From: Providencia alcalifaciens
GTDB taxonomy: Bacteria > Pseudomonadota > Gammaproteobacteria > Enterobacterales > Enterobacteriaceae
Length of the DNA stretch: 64,000 bases
Assembly (NCBI RefSeq): GCF_020271745.1
Contig: NZ_CP084296.1
Coordinates: 3,100,001-3,164,000, forward strand
Direction: 5' to 3'
Of this stretch, positions 47,589 to 56,768 are shown one piece after another. A model generated the notes under the pieces. It saw nothing but the letters and a program-made list of their open reading frames with translations. It was not told where the DNA came from and made no database searches. The translations under genes were made by a program, and so were the position numbers. Within the stretch, counting starts at the first letter, position 1, and every line of letters starts with the position of its first letter.

Positions 47589-49751
47589 TTACCAACGATA
47601 GTTAACACTCCAATAAAAATTACGACCTTCCTGCGGTACACCCAGAGAAGAAACATATTCTCTATCAAAGGCATTTTTTAGGGTTAGTGTAGTATTTAAC
47701 CCTTTAACAAATTGGTCGGCTTTGTAATTGACGTAAAAATCATGAACGCCATAACCAGCCTGCTGGAAAATCTCACGACGGTAGCGGTCTAGATCGTTAG
47801 AGTTTTTTCTATCGGGCAGTTTATAGGTGTTATCTCCCGTAATTTTGGTTCTTGCCGCAAACTCTCCAGTCCAACCCACATTGAACCCTGTATTAGCCAC
47901 GGGGGCCTTGAATTTAATCATCATTGATTCAGGTCGAATAGAGGAGAGAGCATGATTTTCTAAATCCTCTTTACCTGTCGTAACATTATGATTAAGGCTT
48001 AAATCAAACCATGGCGACTGGTAATGAATAAAGCTATCAAACCCTGATATTGTTGCAGATGGAACATTAATATAGTAAACCTCACGAGGGAACCATTGAT
48101 AATACATATCTCGCCCAACAACTCTTTTATATTCACTCTCCATTGCAATATAATTTTGAGCCTTAGTATTAAAGTACGTTGCGCCAAGCTGTAGGGTATC
48201 CCCATTAACGACGAAATCATCGAAACTCAGTTTTAATCCAGCTTCCAAAGTTTTATTGGTTTCTGGTTTTAAATCAGGGGATGTTCTAAAAATGGAGTTA
48301 CCATATATAGGTGTTTCAAAATGCATGGAGTTATTATACAGCTCAGCCATTCTTGGCGTACGATAGCCTTCAGCATAAGAGGAATGAAGATTTAGCCAAT
48401 GTGTTGGGGTCGCACTAACGGCAAAACGCGAAGACCAATTGGTATGTTTACTTTTAGCAAAGTCATCACGATTAACATGATATTGCGTAAAACGAGTTCC
48501 CGCTGAAAGGGTCACAGGCACATGGGCAAATGTAAGATCATTATTCAGCCAGCCTGAGGTATTGGATAGCTCAGTAGGTGGGTAACTAATTGCGTATTGA
48601 TTAGGTTTTTGTTTCTGTTGGTAGTGTTCAATACCGCTTTGAATATTGCTGTATGCCCAGCTTGATACAGGTAAAGTAAAGTGGTTTGAAAACTTAGAGC
48701 CATAAGTATATTGATTACGACTTTCTGCACCATATTCTTTTGGTTTTTTTTCTGCTTTAACCAAATCTAATTGGCTCAGGCTGAGATCAGTATAATAAAT
48801 ATCCCATTCACCTTCCCATTGAAGCCGATTTTCAGGCTTAAATAATTGATTAATTAGAATATCACGCTGATGAGCATTACGCTCTGTAGGGTCATTCTTG
48901 AATTTATTTTTAATCTGCGCAGGCTGTTTTAGACTCAAGCCATCATTACGATATTCACGAAGCTGCAAACCAACGTGATAAGCAGGGTTCGCCATCCAGG
49001 TAGTTTTAAACATCCAACTGTGGATCTTCTCTTGGTTATCAAAAGCTGCTGATTCTTGAGACGGCATCAAATACTTTTTGCGTTGGCTATAGCTGAGTAG
49101 GGCATCAACAGAATCACTGCGTCCAAGTAATGTTCCCCCCGCATAATAACCATGATCATTACGGTTGATACCACTAAATAAGCGCCCTCCGAGATTTTTT
49201 CCGGGTGCTAACACTTCTGAAGCGCTGAGGGTTTTAAAGGAAATAACACCGGCAAGGGCGCCGCTGCCATGTTGTACAGAGGATGCGCCTTTATGTACAT
49301 AGGCCTTACTGATCATTGAGGGGTCAATCAGTGTGGCATCGAATAAGCCAGAATTAAAATCCTGAACCACATTATCCACCATAATTTTGACACCACGGGA
49401 GTCGTAGCCTCGCATCTGTACTGACTGCCCATAGGTACTGCCTGCACCCGTTACAAAAATACCAGCTTGACCCTTTAATAAATCGAGGGCGGATGATGCA
49501 GTTTGTTGTTCTGGTGCAGTGGCGTCAATCACCTCAAATTGTTCAGCAACGGCAAATTTTTCGTTGCTCAATGGGGTTGAGGTGACGTGAATAATATCGT
49601 CAGTGGCAAAACTTGCAGTGCTAGCCCCTGTCATGGCAAGAGCGACGGTTAATGTTGATAAAGAAAATACTTTACTGTGTGAAGTATCTGCATTTGAAGC
49701 AGATGGTTTTAATGCAGATGGTTTTAATGCAGATAATAATGTGATTGCCAT
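47589..49751 (-). CDS. TonB-dependent receptor, heme/hemoglobin-receptor type
   Basis: 720 residues. An extended N-terminus with a signal peptide ends near STASFA, followed by a TonB-box-like DDIIHVTST, a plug domain (VQMRGYDSRGVKIMVDNV), and a 22-strand barrel ending in Trp (NFYWSVNYRW). The stretch GYRTPRMAELYNNSMHF and the later SPDLKPETNKTLEAG align with the FRAP and NPNL regions of HmuR/HemR-type heme receptors, but FRAP reads YRTP and NPNL reads SPDL, so the ligand is uncertain. The N-terminus has a short repeat (SALKPSALKPSA). AGGAAAGG precedes the ATG, and a Fur box lies about 80 bases upstream. Confidence 0.82.
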   Translation of the reverse strand: MAITLLSALKPSALKPSASNADTSHSKVFSLSTLTVALAMTGASTASFATDDIIHVTSTPLSNEKFAVAEQFEVIDATAPEQQTASSALDLLKGQAGIFVTGAGSTYGQSVQMRGYDSRGVKIMVDNVVQDFNSGLFDATLIDPSMISKAYVHKGASSVQHGSGALAGVISFKTLSASEVLAPGKNLGGRLFSGINRNDHGYYAGGTLLGRSDSVDALLSYSQRKKYLMPSQESAAFDNQEKIHSWMFKTTWMANPAYHVGLQLREYRNDGLSLKQPAQIKNKFKNDPTERNAHQRDILINQLFKPENRLQWEGEWDIYYTDLSLSQLDLVKAEKKPKEYGAESRNQYTYGSKFSNHFTLPVSSWAYSNIQSGIEHYQQKQKPNQYAISYPPTELSNTSGWLNNDLTFAHVPVTLSAGTRFTQYHVNRDDFAKSKHTNWSSRFAVSATPTHWLNLHSSYAEGYRTPRMAELYNNSMHFETPIYGNSIFRTSPDLKPETNKTLEAGLKLSFDDFVVNGDTLQLGATYFNTKAQNYIAMESEYKRVVGRDMYYQWFPREVYYINVPSATISGFDSFIHYQSPWFDLSLNHNVTTGKEDLENHALSSIRPESMMIKFKAPVANTGFNVGWTGEFAARTKITGDNTYKLPDRKNSNDLDRYRREIFQQAGYGVHDFYVNYKADQFVKGLNTTLTLKNAFDREYVSSLGVPQEGRNFYWSVNYRW

Positions 49752-49828
49752 CGGAAATCCTTTCCTGATTAATATGATTCTAGCTACCTTAAGGATAAAA
49801 AATCCATGGGTGGCTCATAATTGAAATC

Positions 49829-49847
49829 GAGAATCATTATCGTTAAT
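49829..49847 (-). promoter_or_regulatory. Fur box of the TonB receptor gene
   Basis: On the minus strand the site reads ATTAACGATAATGATTCTC, a good match to the Fur 7-1-7 pattern around GATAATGATT. It lies about 80 bases before the receptor ATG and predicts iron repression. Confidence 0.75.
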
Positions 49848-50021
49848 AAAGTGGCGGTATCAAGTATTTTTTAGTTAATAATATTATTTTACTTAAAATA
49901 ATCAGTTAATTATATGCAAGTGTGAATGTGTTGGTGGTGTGTTATTTAGAAGGGAAATGAAAATAAGCGCTTTAGATTGAAAATAACCTAAAGCGCAGGT
50001 GTCATCTTTGGATGAAATGGA

Positions 50022-51071
50022 TTATTTAAAGCGGAAGTTAACGGCGTCAGCCAGAATTTCAATCAACTGTTCGGTATCTTCCCAACCTAAACATGGATCG
50101 GTAATCGATTGACCATAAACGAGAGCTTGGTCTGCACAGATTTTTTGATTGCCTTCTTTTAAGAAGCTTTCTGCCATCACACCGCTAATTGCTGTGGAGC
50201 CTTGCTTAATTTGTTGAGCGATATCTTGCGCCACATCTAATTGGCGACGATGAATTTTCTGGCAGTTACCATGGCTGAAGTCCACCACTAAATGCTCAGC
50301 TAAACCAAATTCATTTAATTTTTCACAAGCTTGTGAAATGTACTGCGCCTCATAGTTAGGCTGTTTACCACCACGCATGATGATATGCCCATGAGGATTA
50401 CCACTAGTTTGGTAGATTGTCATCTGTCCGTTCTTATCTGGCGATAAAAACATATGTTGCGCTTTGGCGGCACGAATAGCATCAATAGCGATATTGATAT
50501 TGCCGTCTGTCCCATTTTTAAAACCCACAGGGCAGGAGAGCGCCGATGCCATTTCACGGTGGATCTGGCTTTCAGTGGTACGAGCGCCAATCGCTCCCCA
50601 GCTAATTAAGTCTGCAATATATTGTCCCGTCACCATATCGAGAAATTCGGTGGCAGTTGCTAACCCTAATTGATTAACTTCAATCAAAAGCTTACGTGCT
50701 AAGCGAATGCCAGTGTTCACTTGGCATGAGTTATCAAGATGTGGGTCAGAAATTAAGCCTTTCCAGCCCACAACGGTACGCGGTTTTTCAAAATAGGTGC
50801 GCATGACAATTTCTAAGCGATCTTGATATTTTTGACGTAACGTATTTAGCTTATTAGCGTATTCAATTGCGGCATCAATGTCATGAATAGAGCAAGGACC
50901 TACAATCACCAGCAAACGCGGGTCTTCACCGGATAAGATCTTTTCTATTCGTTTACGTGACGCTGTCACGTTATTGGCGATTGCTTGGGATATCGGAAAT
51001 TCCTCAGCGAGCGCTTGTGGTGTAATTAAACTGTCCACTCGCTGAGTTCGTAACTCATCTGTTTTATGCAT
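50022..51071 (-). CDS. aroH: DAHP synthase, tryptophan-sensitive type (AroH)
   Basis: The first enzyme of aromatic amino acid synthesis, joining PEP and erythrose 4-phosphate. 349 residues from the ATG at 51071; a TTG four codons upstream is possible. Conserved blocks include VIVGPCSIHD, MRTYFEKPRT, WGAIGARTTESQ and DFSHGNCQK with metal ligands. It matches E. coli AroH more than AroG or AroF by recall, and it stands next to ppsR/ppsA as aroH does. Feedback specificity is inferred from that. Confidence 0.9.
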   Translation of the reverse strand: MHKTDELRTQRVDSLITPQALAEEFPISQAIANNVTASRKRIEKILSGEDPRLLVIVGPCSIHDIDAAIEYANKLNTLRQKYQDRLEIVMRTYFEKPRTVVGWKGLISDPHLDNSCQVNTGIRLARKLLIEVNQLGLATATEFLDMVTGQYIADLISWGAIGARTTESQIHREMASALSCPVGFKNGTDGNINIAIDAIRAAKAQHMFLSPDKNGQMTIYQTSGNPHGHIIMRGGKQPNYEAQYISQACEKLNEFGLAEHLVVDFSHGNCQKIHRRQLDVAQDIAQQIKQGSTAISGVMAESFLKEGNQKICADQALVYGQSITDPCLGWEDTEQLIEILADAVNFRFK

Positions 51072-51207
51072 TTTGTTTCTCAAAACTTTTACTCGGCTGA
51101 GCCATTTCGTACAGCCGTATTAGTGACTAAGGTCACAATAAACGAAACTGGCTCAAATTCAAACCACCAACTTGGGTTGAATGAATAATTTTTTATATTT
51201 TATTTTG

Positions 51208-52068
51208 TTAAAAAATACGACGCTGTAATCCCATCGTATCAATCACTTTCGCTGAAATTTCTTCAACAGAGTAGTTGGTAGTATTTAAGTAATTGATTTT
51301 ATTCTGCCTAAATAGGGCTTCTACTTCAGCAATTTCAATACGACACTGACGAAGTGAGGCGTAACGGCTGTTTTCACGTCGCTCTTCACGAATTGCCGCG
51401 AGTCGTTCAGGGCTGATGGTTAAACCAAAAAGTTTATGGGTATAGGGGCGTAATGCGGCAGGTAGCTGCAAATTGTCCATATCATCGGCAGTGAACGGGT
51501 AGTTGGCGGCTTGTATGCCAAATTGCATTGCTAAATATAAGCTTGTTGGTGTTTTACCACAGCGAGAGACACCAATTAAGATCACTTGCGCTTGTTCAAG
51601 GTTACGCAATGAAATTCCATCATCGTGAGCGAGGGTATATTCAATTGCAGCAATACGAGCATCATATTGATTCATATTTTGCATGGATAACCCGTGAGTA
51701 CGATTAAGTTTTGGCTCCGGTTCTAAGCCGACTTCTCGCTGTATTGGGGCGACCAAACTTTGCACAATATCCTGACAAAAGCCGGAGCTTTGCGTAATTA
51801 TCTCTTTTACTTGAGGAGAGATGATTGAATAGAACACTAGCGGGCGCATATTGGTTTCGATATAGATAGTATCAATTTTTTGCTTAATTTCTAATGCTCG
51901 AGCTTCCGAAGTTACAAAAGGTAAGGTGTAGGAAGTAAAAGCTAAAGGAAACTGAGAAAGTACCGCATGCCCTAACGTTTCAGCTGTAATTGCAGTGCCA
52001 TCGGAAATAAAAAAAACTGTTCGTTGGGCTTGGTTGGCAGTGTTATTCATTGAATTTAGTTCGCTCAT
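51208..52068 (-). CDS. ppsR: PEP synthetase regulatory protein PpsR
   Basis: A 286-residue bifunctional kinase/pyrophosphorylase (DUF299 family) that inactivates PpsA by ADP-dependent phosphorylation and reactivates it by phosphorolysis. The P-loop [15 protein letters not shown] and the N-terminal [17 protein letters not shown] are typical. It is divergent from its target ppsA, as in E. coli. Confidence 0.95.
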   Translation of the reverse strand: MSELNSMNNTANQAQRTVFFISDGTAITAETLGHAVLSQFPLAFTSYTLPFVTSEARALEIKQKIDTIYIETNMRPLVFYSIISPQVKEIITQSSGFCQDIVQSLVAPIQREVGLEPEPKLNRTHGLSMQNMNQYDARIAAIEYTLAHDDGISLRNLEQAQVILIGVSRCGKTPTSLYLAMQFGIQAANYPFTADDMDNLQLPAALRPYTHKLFGLTISPERLAAIREERRENSRYASLRQCRIEIAEVEALFRQNKINYLNTTNYSVEEISAKVIDTMGLQRRIF

Positions 52069-52203
52069 AGGTGATTTCTTTTATCGTTTTTATTGCCAGA
52101 TTGTTGAAATATTGTAATCGATTAAAGTTTAAAAAATAGTTTATGAGAGGAAGTATAGGCATATTTTGAACAATTCGTAGAACAAAAAATTTTTATTAAT
52201 TGA

Positions 52204-52217
52204 TGGAACGATTCACC
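52204..52217 (-). promoter_or_regulatory. Cra (FruR) operator upstream of ppsA
   Basis: On the minus strand GGTGAATCGTTCCA fits all 14 positions of the Cra consensus RSTGAAWCSNTHHW. It lies about 115 bases upstream of the ppsA ATG. Cra activates ppsA in E. coli during growth on gluconeogenic carbon. Confidence 0.8.
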
Positions 52218-52330
52218 AGTCCATCTTCCCATAACGTCTGTGCTAGTCTATTCGCGAGGCGAATTTTCGCCAACGAGATTTTTTACGATTTGTTGTCTGT
52301 CACTAAATTGCTATAAAAGGATCGCTTTCA

Positions 52331-54709
52331 ATGTCCACAAATGGCCTTACTCCGTCTAATGTACTTTGGTATAACCAATTAGGGATGAATGATGTTGACC
52401 GTGTTGGAGGTAAAAACGCTTCCCTCGGTGAAATGATCACCAACTTGTCCGATCTTGGTGTATCCGTACCAAACGGTTTTGCGACAACCGCACAGGCGTT
52501 TAATGATTTTCTGGAGCAGAGCGGTGTAAACCAGCGTATTTACAACCTGCTAGATGAAACGGATATTGATGATGTGAACCAACTGGCGACAGCCGGTGCT
52601 CAGATCCGCCAATGGGTGATTGATACCCCATTGACGCCAGCATTAGAGCAGGATATTCGTGAAGCTTTCCTTCAATTGTCTGAAGGTGAAGCCGAAGCGT
52701 CATTCGCTGTTCGCTCATCAGCAACCGCTGAAGATATGCCTGATGCCTCATTTGCTGGGCAGCAAGAGACATTCCTCAACGTTCAAGGGATTGATGCGGT
52801 ATTGGTTGCCATTAAACATGTTTTTGCGTCGCTGTTTAATGACCGTGCTATTTCTTACCGTGTACACCAAGGCTACGACCATCGTGGCGTCGCGCTATCT
52901 GCGGGTGTGCAAAGAATGGTGCGTTCTGACCTCGCTTCTTCCGGTGTTATGTTTACTATCGATACTGAGTCTGGTTTTGACCAAGTCGTCTTTATTACCT
53001 CCGCTTATGGTCTTGGTGAGATGGTCGTACAAGGCGCGGTAAACCCGGATGAATTCTACGTCCATAAACCAACCCTGCAAAATAATAAGCCTGCGATTGT
53101 ACGTCGTACATTAGGTTCTAAAAAATTGCAGATGGTCTATGCCGACAGTAAAGAGCACGGTAAACAAGTGAAGATTGAAGATGTGCCAGAAGCATTACGC
53201 AATCGTTTCTCTTTAGCCGATCACGAAGTGGAAGAGCTGGCTCGCCAAGCTTTACAGATCGAAAAACACTACGGTCGTCCAATGGATATCGAATGGGCAA
53301 AAGATGGTCATAATGGTCGTCTGTATATTGTTCAAGCGCGTCCGGAAACCGTTCGTTCTAACCAGCAGGTTATGGAACGTTATCAACTGAAAGGCCAAGG
53401 GCAGGTCTTAGTTGAAGGTCGTGCAATCGGTCATCGTATTGGTGCTGGTTCGGTCAAAGTTATCCATAACTTGAGTGAGATGGATAGAATTCAGCCGGGT
53501 GACGTATTAGTGACGGACATGACGGATCCTGATTGGGAACCTATCATGAAAAAAGCCGCTGCTATCGTAACAAACCGTGGCGGTCGTACTTGCCATGCGG
53601 CGATTATCGCGCGTGAACTTGGGATCCCAGCAGTTGTTGGTTGTGGAGATGCAACTGAGCGCTTGAAAGAAGACCAAGAAGTCACGATTTCTTGTGCTGA
53701 AGGGGATACTGGCTTCGTTTATGATGGCAAATTAGATTTTGAGATTCACAGCTCCGAAGTGGATAACATGCCTGATTTGAATGTCAAAATCATGATGAAC
53801 GTGGGTAACCCAGATCGTGCATTTGATTTTGCTTGTTTACCAAATGAAGGTGTCGGCTTAGCGAGACTCGAATTTATTATCAACCGAATGATCGGTGTTC
53901 ACCCAAGAGCGCTGTTAGAGTTCGATGCTCAAACTCCAGAATTGCAAGCAGAAATCCGTAATATGATGGTCGGTTATGACGACCCTGTTGAATTCTACGT
54001 TAGCAAGCTGACGGAAGGAATTTCAACACTCGCGGCGGCATTCTGGCCAAAACGCGTGATCGTCCGTTTATCTGACTTTAAATCTAATGAATATGCCAAC
54101 TTAGTCGGTGGGGATATTTATGAACCTGAAGAAGAAAACCCAATGCTGGGCTTCCGTGGGGCTGGGCGTTATGTGTCAGATAGCTTCCGTGCATGTTTTG
54201 CGCTGGAGTGTGAAGCCGTGAAGCGCGTTCGTAACAAGATGGGTCTGACTAACGTTGAAGTGATGATTCCGTTTGTTCGTACAGTAGCACAAGCCGAGTC
54301 AGTGGTTGCTGAGCTGGCAAAACATGACTTGAAACGTGGTGAGAATGGCTTAAAAGTGATTATGATGTGTGAAATCCCATCTAACGCACTGCTAGCTGAC
54401 CAGTTCCTTGAGCATTTTGATGGCTTCTCCATTGGTTCTAACGACATGACTCAGTTAACCCTAGGTCTTGATAGAGACTCTGGTGTTGTATCTGAATTGT
54501 TTGATGAGCGTAATGATGCGGTTAAGGCGATGTTATCAATGGCAATCAAGGCTGCGAAGCGTCAGAACAAATATGTCGGTATTTGTGGCCAAGGTCCATC
54601 AGACCACCAAGATTTCGCACAATGGCTGGTGGATGAGGGCATTGATAGCTTATCCTTGAACCCAGACACTGTGGTGCAAACTTGGCTAACAATCGCTGAA
54701 AATCAATAA
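52331..54709 (+). CDS. ppsA: Phosphoenolpyruvate synthase
   Basis: 792 residues, converting pyruvate and ATP to PEP, AMP and phosphate in gluconeogenesis. The ATP-grasp N-domain contains [10 protein letters not shown] and [22 protein letters not shown]. The swivelling domain has the phospho-His in [19 protein letters not shown], next to the Thr that PpsR targets. The C-terminal TIM barrel has [18 protein letters not shown] and the catalytic Cys in [11 protein letters not shown]. Cra activation is likely from the upstream operator. Confidence 0.97.
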   Translation: MSTNGLTPSNVLWYNQLGMNDVDRVGGKNASLGEMITNLSDLGVSVPNGFATTAQAFNDFLEQSGVNQRIYNLLDETDIDDVNQLATAGAQIRQWVIDTPLTPALEQDIREAFLQLSEGEAEASFAVRSSATAEDMPDASFAGQQETFLNVQGIDAVLVAIKHVFASLFNDRAISYRVHQGYDHRGVALSAGVQRMVRSDLASSGVMFTIDTESGFDQVVFITSAYGLGEMVVQGAVNPDEFYVHKPTLQNNKPAIVRRTLGSKKLQMVYADSKEHGKQVKIEDVPEALRNRFSLADHEVEELARQALQIEKHYGRPMDIEWAKDGHNGRLYIVQARPETVRSNQQVMERYQLKGQGQVLVEGRAIGHRIGAGSVKVIHNLSEMDRIQPGDVLVTDMTDPDWEPIMKKAAAIVTNRGGRTCHAAIIARELGIPAVVGCGDATERLKEDQEVTISCAEGDTGFVYDGKLDFEIHSSEVDNMPDLNVKIMMNVGNPDRAFDFACLPNEGVGLARLEFIINRMIGVHPRALLEFDAQTPELQAEIRNMMVGYDDPVEFYVSKLTEGISTLAAAFWPKRVIVRLSDFKSNEYANLVGGDIYEPEEENPMLGFRGAGRYVSDSFRACFALECEAVKRVRNKMGLTNVEVMIPFVRTVAQAESVVAELAKHDLKRGENGLKVIMMCEIPSNALLADQFLEHFDGFSIGSNDMTQLTLGLDRDSGVVSELFDERNDAVKAMLSMAIKAAKRQNKYVGICGQGPSDHQDFAQWLVDEGIDSLSLNPDTVVQTWLTIAENQ

Positions 54710-54743
54710 TTTAATTATTCACTTTTAGATTATTCATTATAAG

Positions 54744-54780
54744 AAGGTCGGTAAATAACTATTATTTACCGACCTTTATT
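54744..54780 (+). terminator. Terminator after ppsA
   Basis: A long AAGGTCGGTAAATA/TATTTACCGACCTT stem with a short loop, followed by a T-rich tract. It lies 35 bases after the ppsA stop. Confidence 0.85.
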
Positions 54781-55056
54781 TATATATAGGGACAAGGTAT
54801 TGCAGGAATAGAATTAAACTTAATTTAAGTTTAATTTACGTAAAAATTCATAATATATTATTCAGATTTTCAGCAAAATAAAACTACAGTCTCATAAATA
54901 GATTCTTTATTAATGTTAAATGAAAAGTTATTAAATAATTAAAACCATTAAACACATTACTCCAATTATGAGTAATCACGTATAGAGAGAGTAATTAGAG
55001 TATTATATTACCTATGTAATAGTGTAAGTTGGGGTATGGAGGGATGATATAGAGAT
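54781..55056. other. AT-rich intergenic DNA downstream of ppsA
   Basis: About 275 bases between the ppsA terminator and the RprA terminator. Very AT-rich, with no ORF, hairpin with T-run or motif that I can support. Confidence 0.4.
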
Positions 55057-55163
55057 AAAAAAAAAGCCTATCATGGGCTGACAGGCAAAGACTACACACA
55101 GCAATTTGGTTAAATAAGTCACGTTGGAAATTAAATAACATAACTTATTAATTCGTTATCGAC
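55057..55163 (-). ncRNA. rprA: RprA small RNA
   Basis: The minus strand carries AATTGCTGTGTGTAGTCTTT followed by GCC, a long match to the 3' half of E. coli RprA as I remember it, and then a GCCTATCA/TGACAGGC-type terminator stem (55066-55086, one mismatch) and nine T. RprA is an Hfq-bound RNA that activates rpoS translation under Rcs control. In E. coli it also lies beside ydiK. The 5' half is diverged but keeps an AT-rich stem. The 5' end near 55163 is estimated from a TAATAT -10-like hexamer. Confidence 0.85.
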
Positions 55164-55209
55164 GAGATATTAACAGGGATATGCTAAACTGTTTAAATAA
55201 GTTAATCAC

Positions 55210-55223
55210 TCGGAACACTCTTA
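55210..55223 (-). promoter_or_regulatory. RcsB box upstream of rprA
   Basis: On the minus strand TAAGAGTGTTCCGA matches the RcsB/RcsAB box pattern TAAGA-N4-TCC-N-A. It lies about 50 bases upstream of the estimated rprA start, where the E. coli rprA promoter has its RcsB site. Confidence 0.6.
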
Positions 55224-55349
55224 ATAAGATATTACTTGTTGTTCCCAAATGATTATTCATTCGATGAGGAGAATATTAACATAATTAAAGATAAAAACTA
55301 ACAGTAGTGTGTTAAATATTGTTTCTAAATATTAATGAGAATAGATGGT

Positions 55350-55385
55350 CGAGAAAACATGTTCAAAATGAAACATGTTTTCTCG
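55350..55385. terminator. Perfect 14-bp inverted repeat after ydiK
   Basis: CGAGAAAACATGTT/AACATGTTTTCTCG with an 8-base loop lies 14 bases past the ydiK stop. It could end or protect the ydiK mRNA. The minus strand lacks a T-run after the stem. Confidence 0.5.
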
Positions 55386-55398
55386 AATTAAATGGAAT

Positions 55399-56514
55399 TT
55401 ATTTTTTCATTAAGAATTCTTCTTCAAGGAATTTTTCGGTGGCATCTAAATTTTCACTGGGTGGCGCCACTTCATTCATCCACGCTTTGAGCAGACTATA
55501 AGAAACAGCCAGCACCACAGGACCAATGAATAAGCCAATCATACCGAAGGACAAGATACCGCCGATAACACCCACTAAAATAAGCACCATAGGAAGATCG
55601 GCACCCATTTTAATTAGCCAAGGTCGCAACACGCCATCCATAGTAGCAACAACCGCTGCCCAGACACCGAGAATAATTGCCCAGGTGGTATCCCCCGTCC
55701 AAAATAGCCACAGAACGGAAGGGACCATGACTAATAGTGGGCCAAGTTGTGCGACGCAGCAGATAAAAATCAAGACTGTCAGAATAGCAGCATAGCTAAT
55801 ACCGGATAGCGCTAAACCGACGCCACCGACAATGGCTTGAATTAATGCAGTCACAACCACACCAAGTGCGACTGCGCGAATAGATTGTGCTGCGAGTACC
55901 ACCGCTGCATCGCCACGAATGCCCGCAAGACGTACGGCAAAGTGACGAACACCGATTGTTACTAGCTCACCTTTATAATAGAGCAGTCCACTAAACAGCA
56001 GCATTAATAAGAGGTGGAATAAGAAGCGGCTGGCACTAACGGCCTGCGTTGCAAACCATCCCGCGGCTTGACCGAAATAAGGTTGAACTTTAGCTAATAA
56101 CGCGTTACCCCCACTCGCCACCAAACTGTGCCAAGCGTAATACAATTTTTCTCCGACCATGGGTACTTGATTCAGCCACTCTAAATCCGGCAAGGTGATA
56201 CTGGCTGGTGACTTCGCTAATTCGATAAGCGGTGCACTATTTTGAATAATGCTGCCAATCAAAATACTGGTTGGAATAACAAAAAGCAGGAAGATCAGTA
56301 GAACCATGGTCAGCGAAGCAAGCCAGCGCTTATTCCAAAGGCGTGCTTGTAGTCGTAAGAGAATTGGCCAAGTAGCAATCACCATCATCCCCGCCCATAC
56401 GAATCCTAAAATAAATGGGCTTAAGACCCAAAAACAGGTCGCTATCATAAAGATAATGGAGAGCAGTCCAAGGACGAGTTTGGGTAAATCCAAACGTTTT
56501 TGCGATTTTTCCAT
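55399..56514 (-). CDS. ydiK: AI-2E family membrane protein YdiK
   Basis: 371 residues with seven or eight membrane segments and the AI-2 exporter/PerM family layout: two N-terminal helix pairs, a long central region (residues about 90-150), and a C-terminal core with LGPLLVMVPSVLWLF and the GGILSFGMIGLFIGPVVLAV signature. The transported substrate of YdiK is not known. It is divergent from ydiJ and next to rprA, as in E. coli. Confidence 0.9.
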   Translation of the reverse strand: MEKSQKRLDLPKLVLGLLSIIFMIATCFWVLSPFILGFVWAGMMVIATWPILLRLQARLWNKRWLASLTMVLLIFLLFVIPTSILIGSIIQNSAPLIELAKSPASITLPDLEWLNQVPMVGEKLYYAWHSLVASGGNALLAKVQPYFGQAAGWFATQAVSASRFLFHLLLMLLFSGLLYYKGELVTIGVRHFAVRLAGIRGDAAVVLAAQSIRAVALGVVVTALIQAIVGGVGLALSGISYAAILTVLIFICCVAQLGPLLVMVPSVLWLFWTGDTTWAIILGVWAAVVATMDGVLRPWLIKMGADLPMVLILVGVIGGILSFGMIGLFIGPVVLAVSYSLLKAWMNEVAPPSENLDATEKFLEEEFLMKK

Positions 56515-56768
56515 TAATGATCAATCCTTAACAAATGAAAATTCTGTGGGGTTAGGGCTTTTACAGGTGAAAATAACGTAATTATTTTTCATGCTTAAAA
56601 GAAACGATATTGTGATATGGTTTTACTGACAATGTCACCGGCAGATGCGCTATCTTTACAGGCTGCGAGGAAACACTCCAATAAACCTTGTGCCTATTGT
56701 GCTACTTAAACTAAAGATAGTACATAACGACAAATGCGATTACTCAACAACAAGAGTCATGATTAATA

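Noticed and set aside
51118-51135. TrpR-like operator upstream of aroH (ATTAGTGACTAA)
   Set aside because: The palindrome has a one-base centre instead of the two-base spacing of the TrpR consensus, and the outer bases do not fit.
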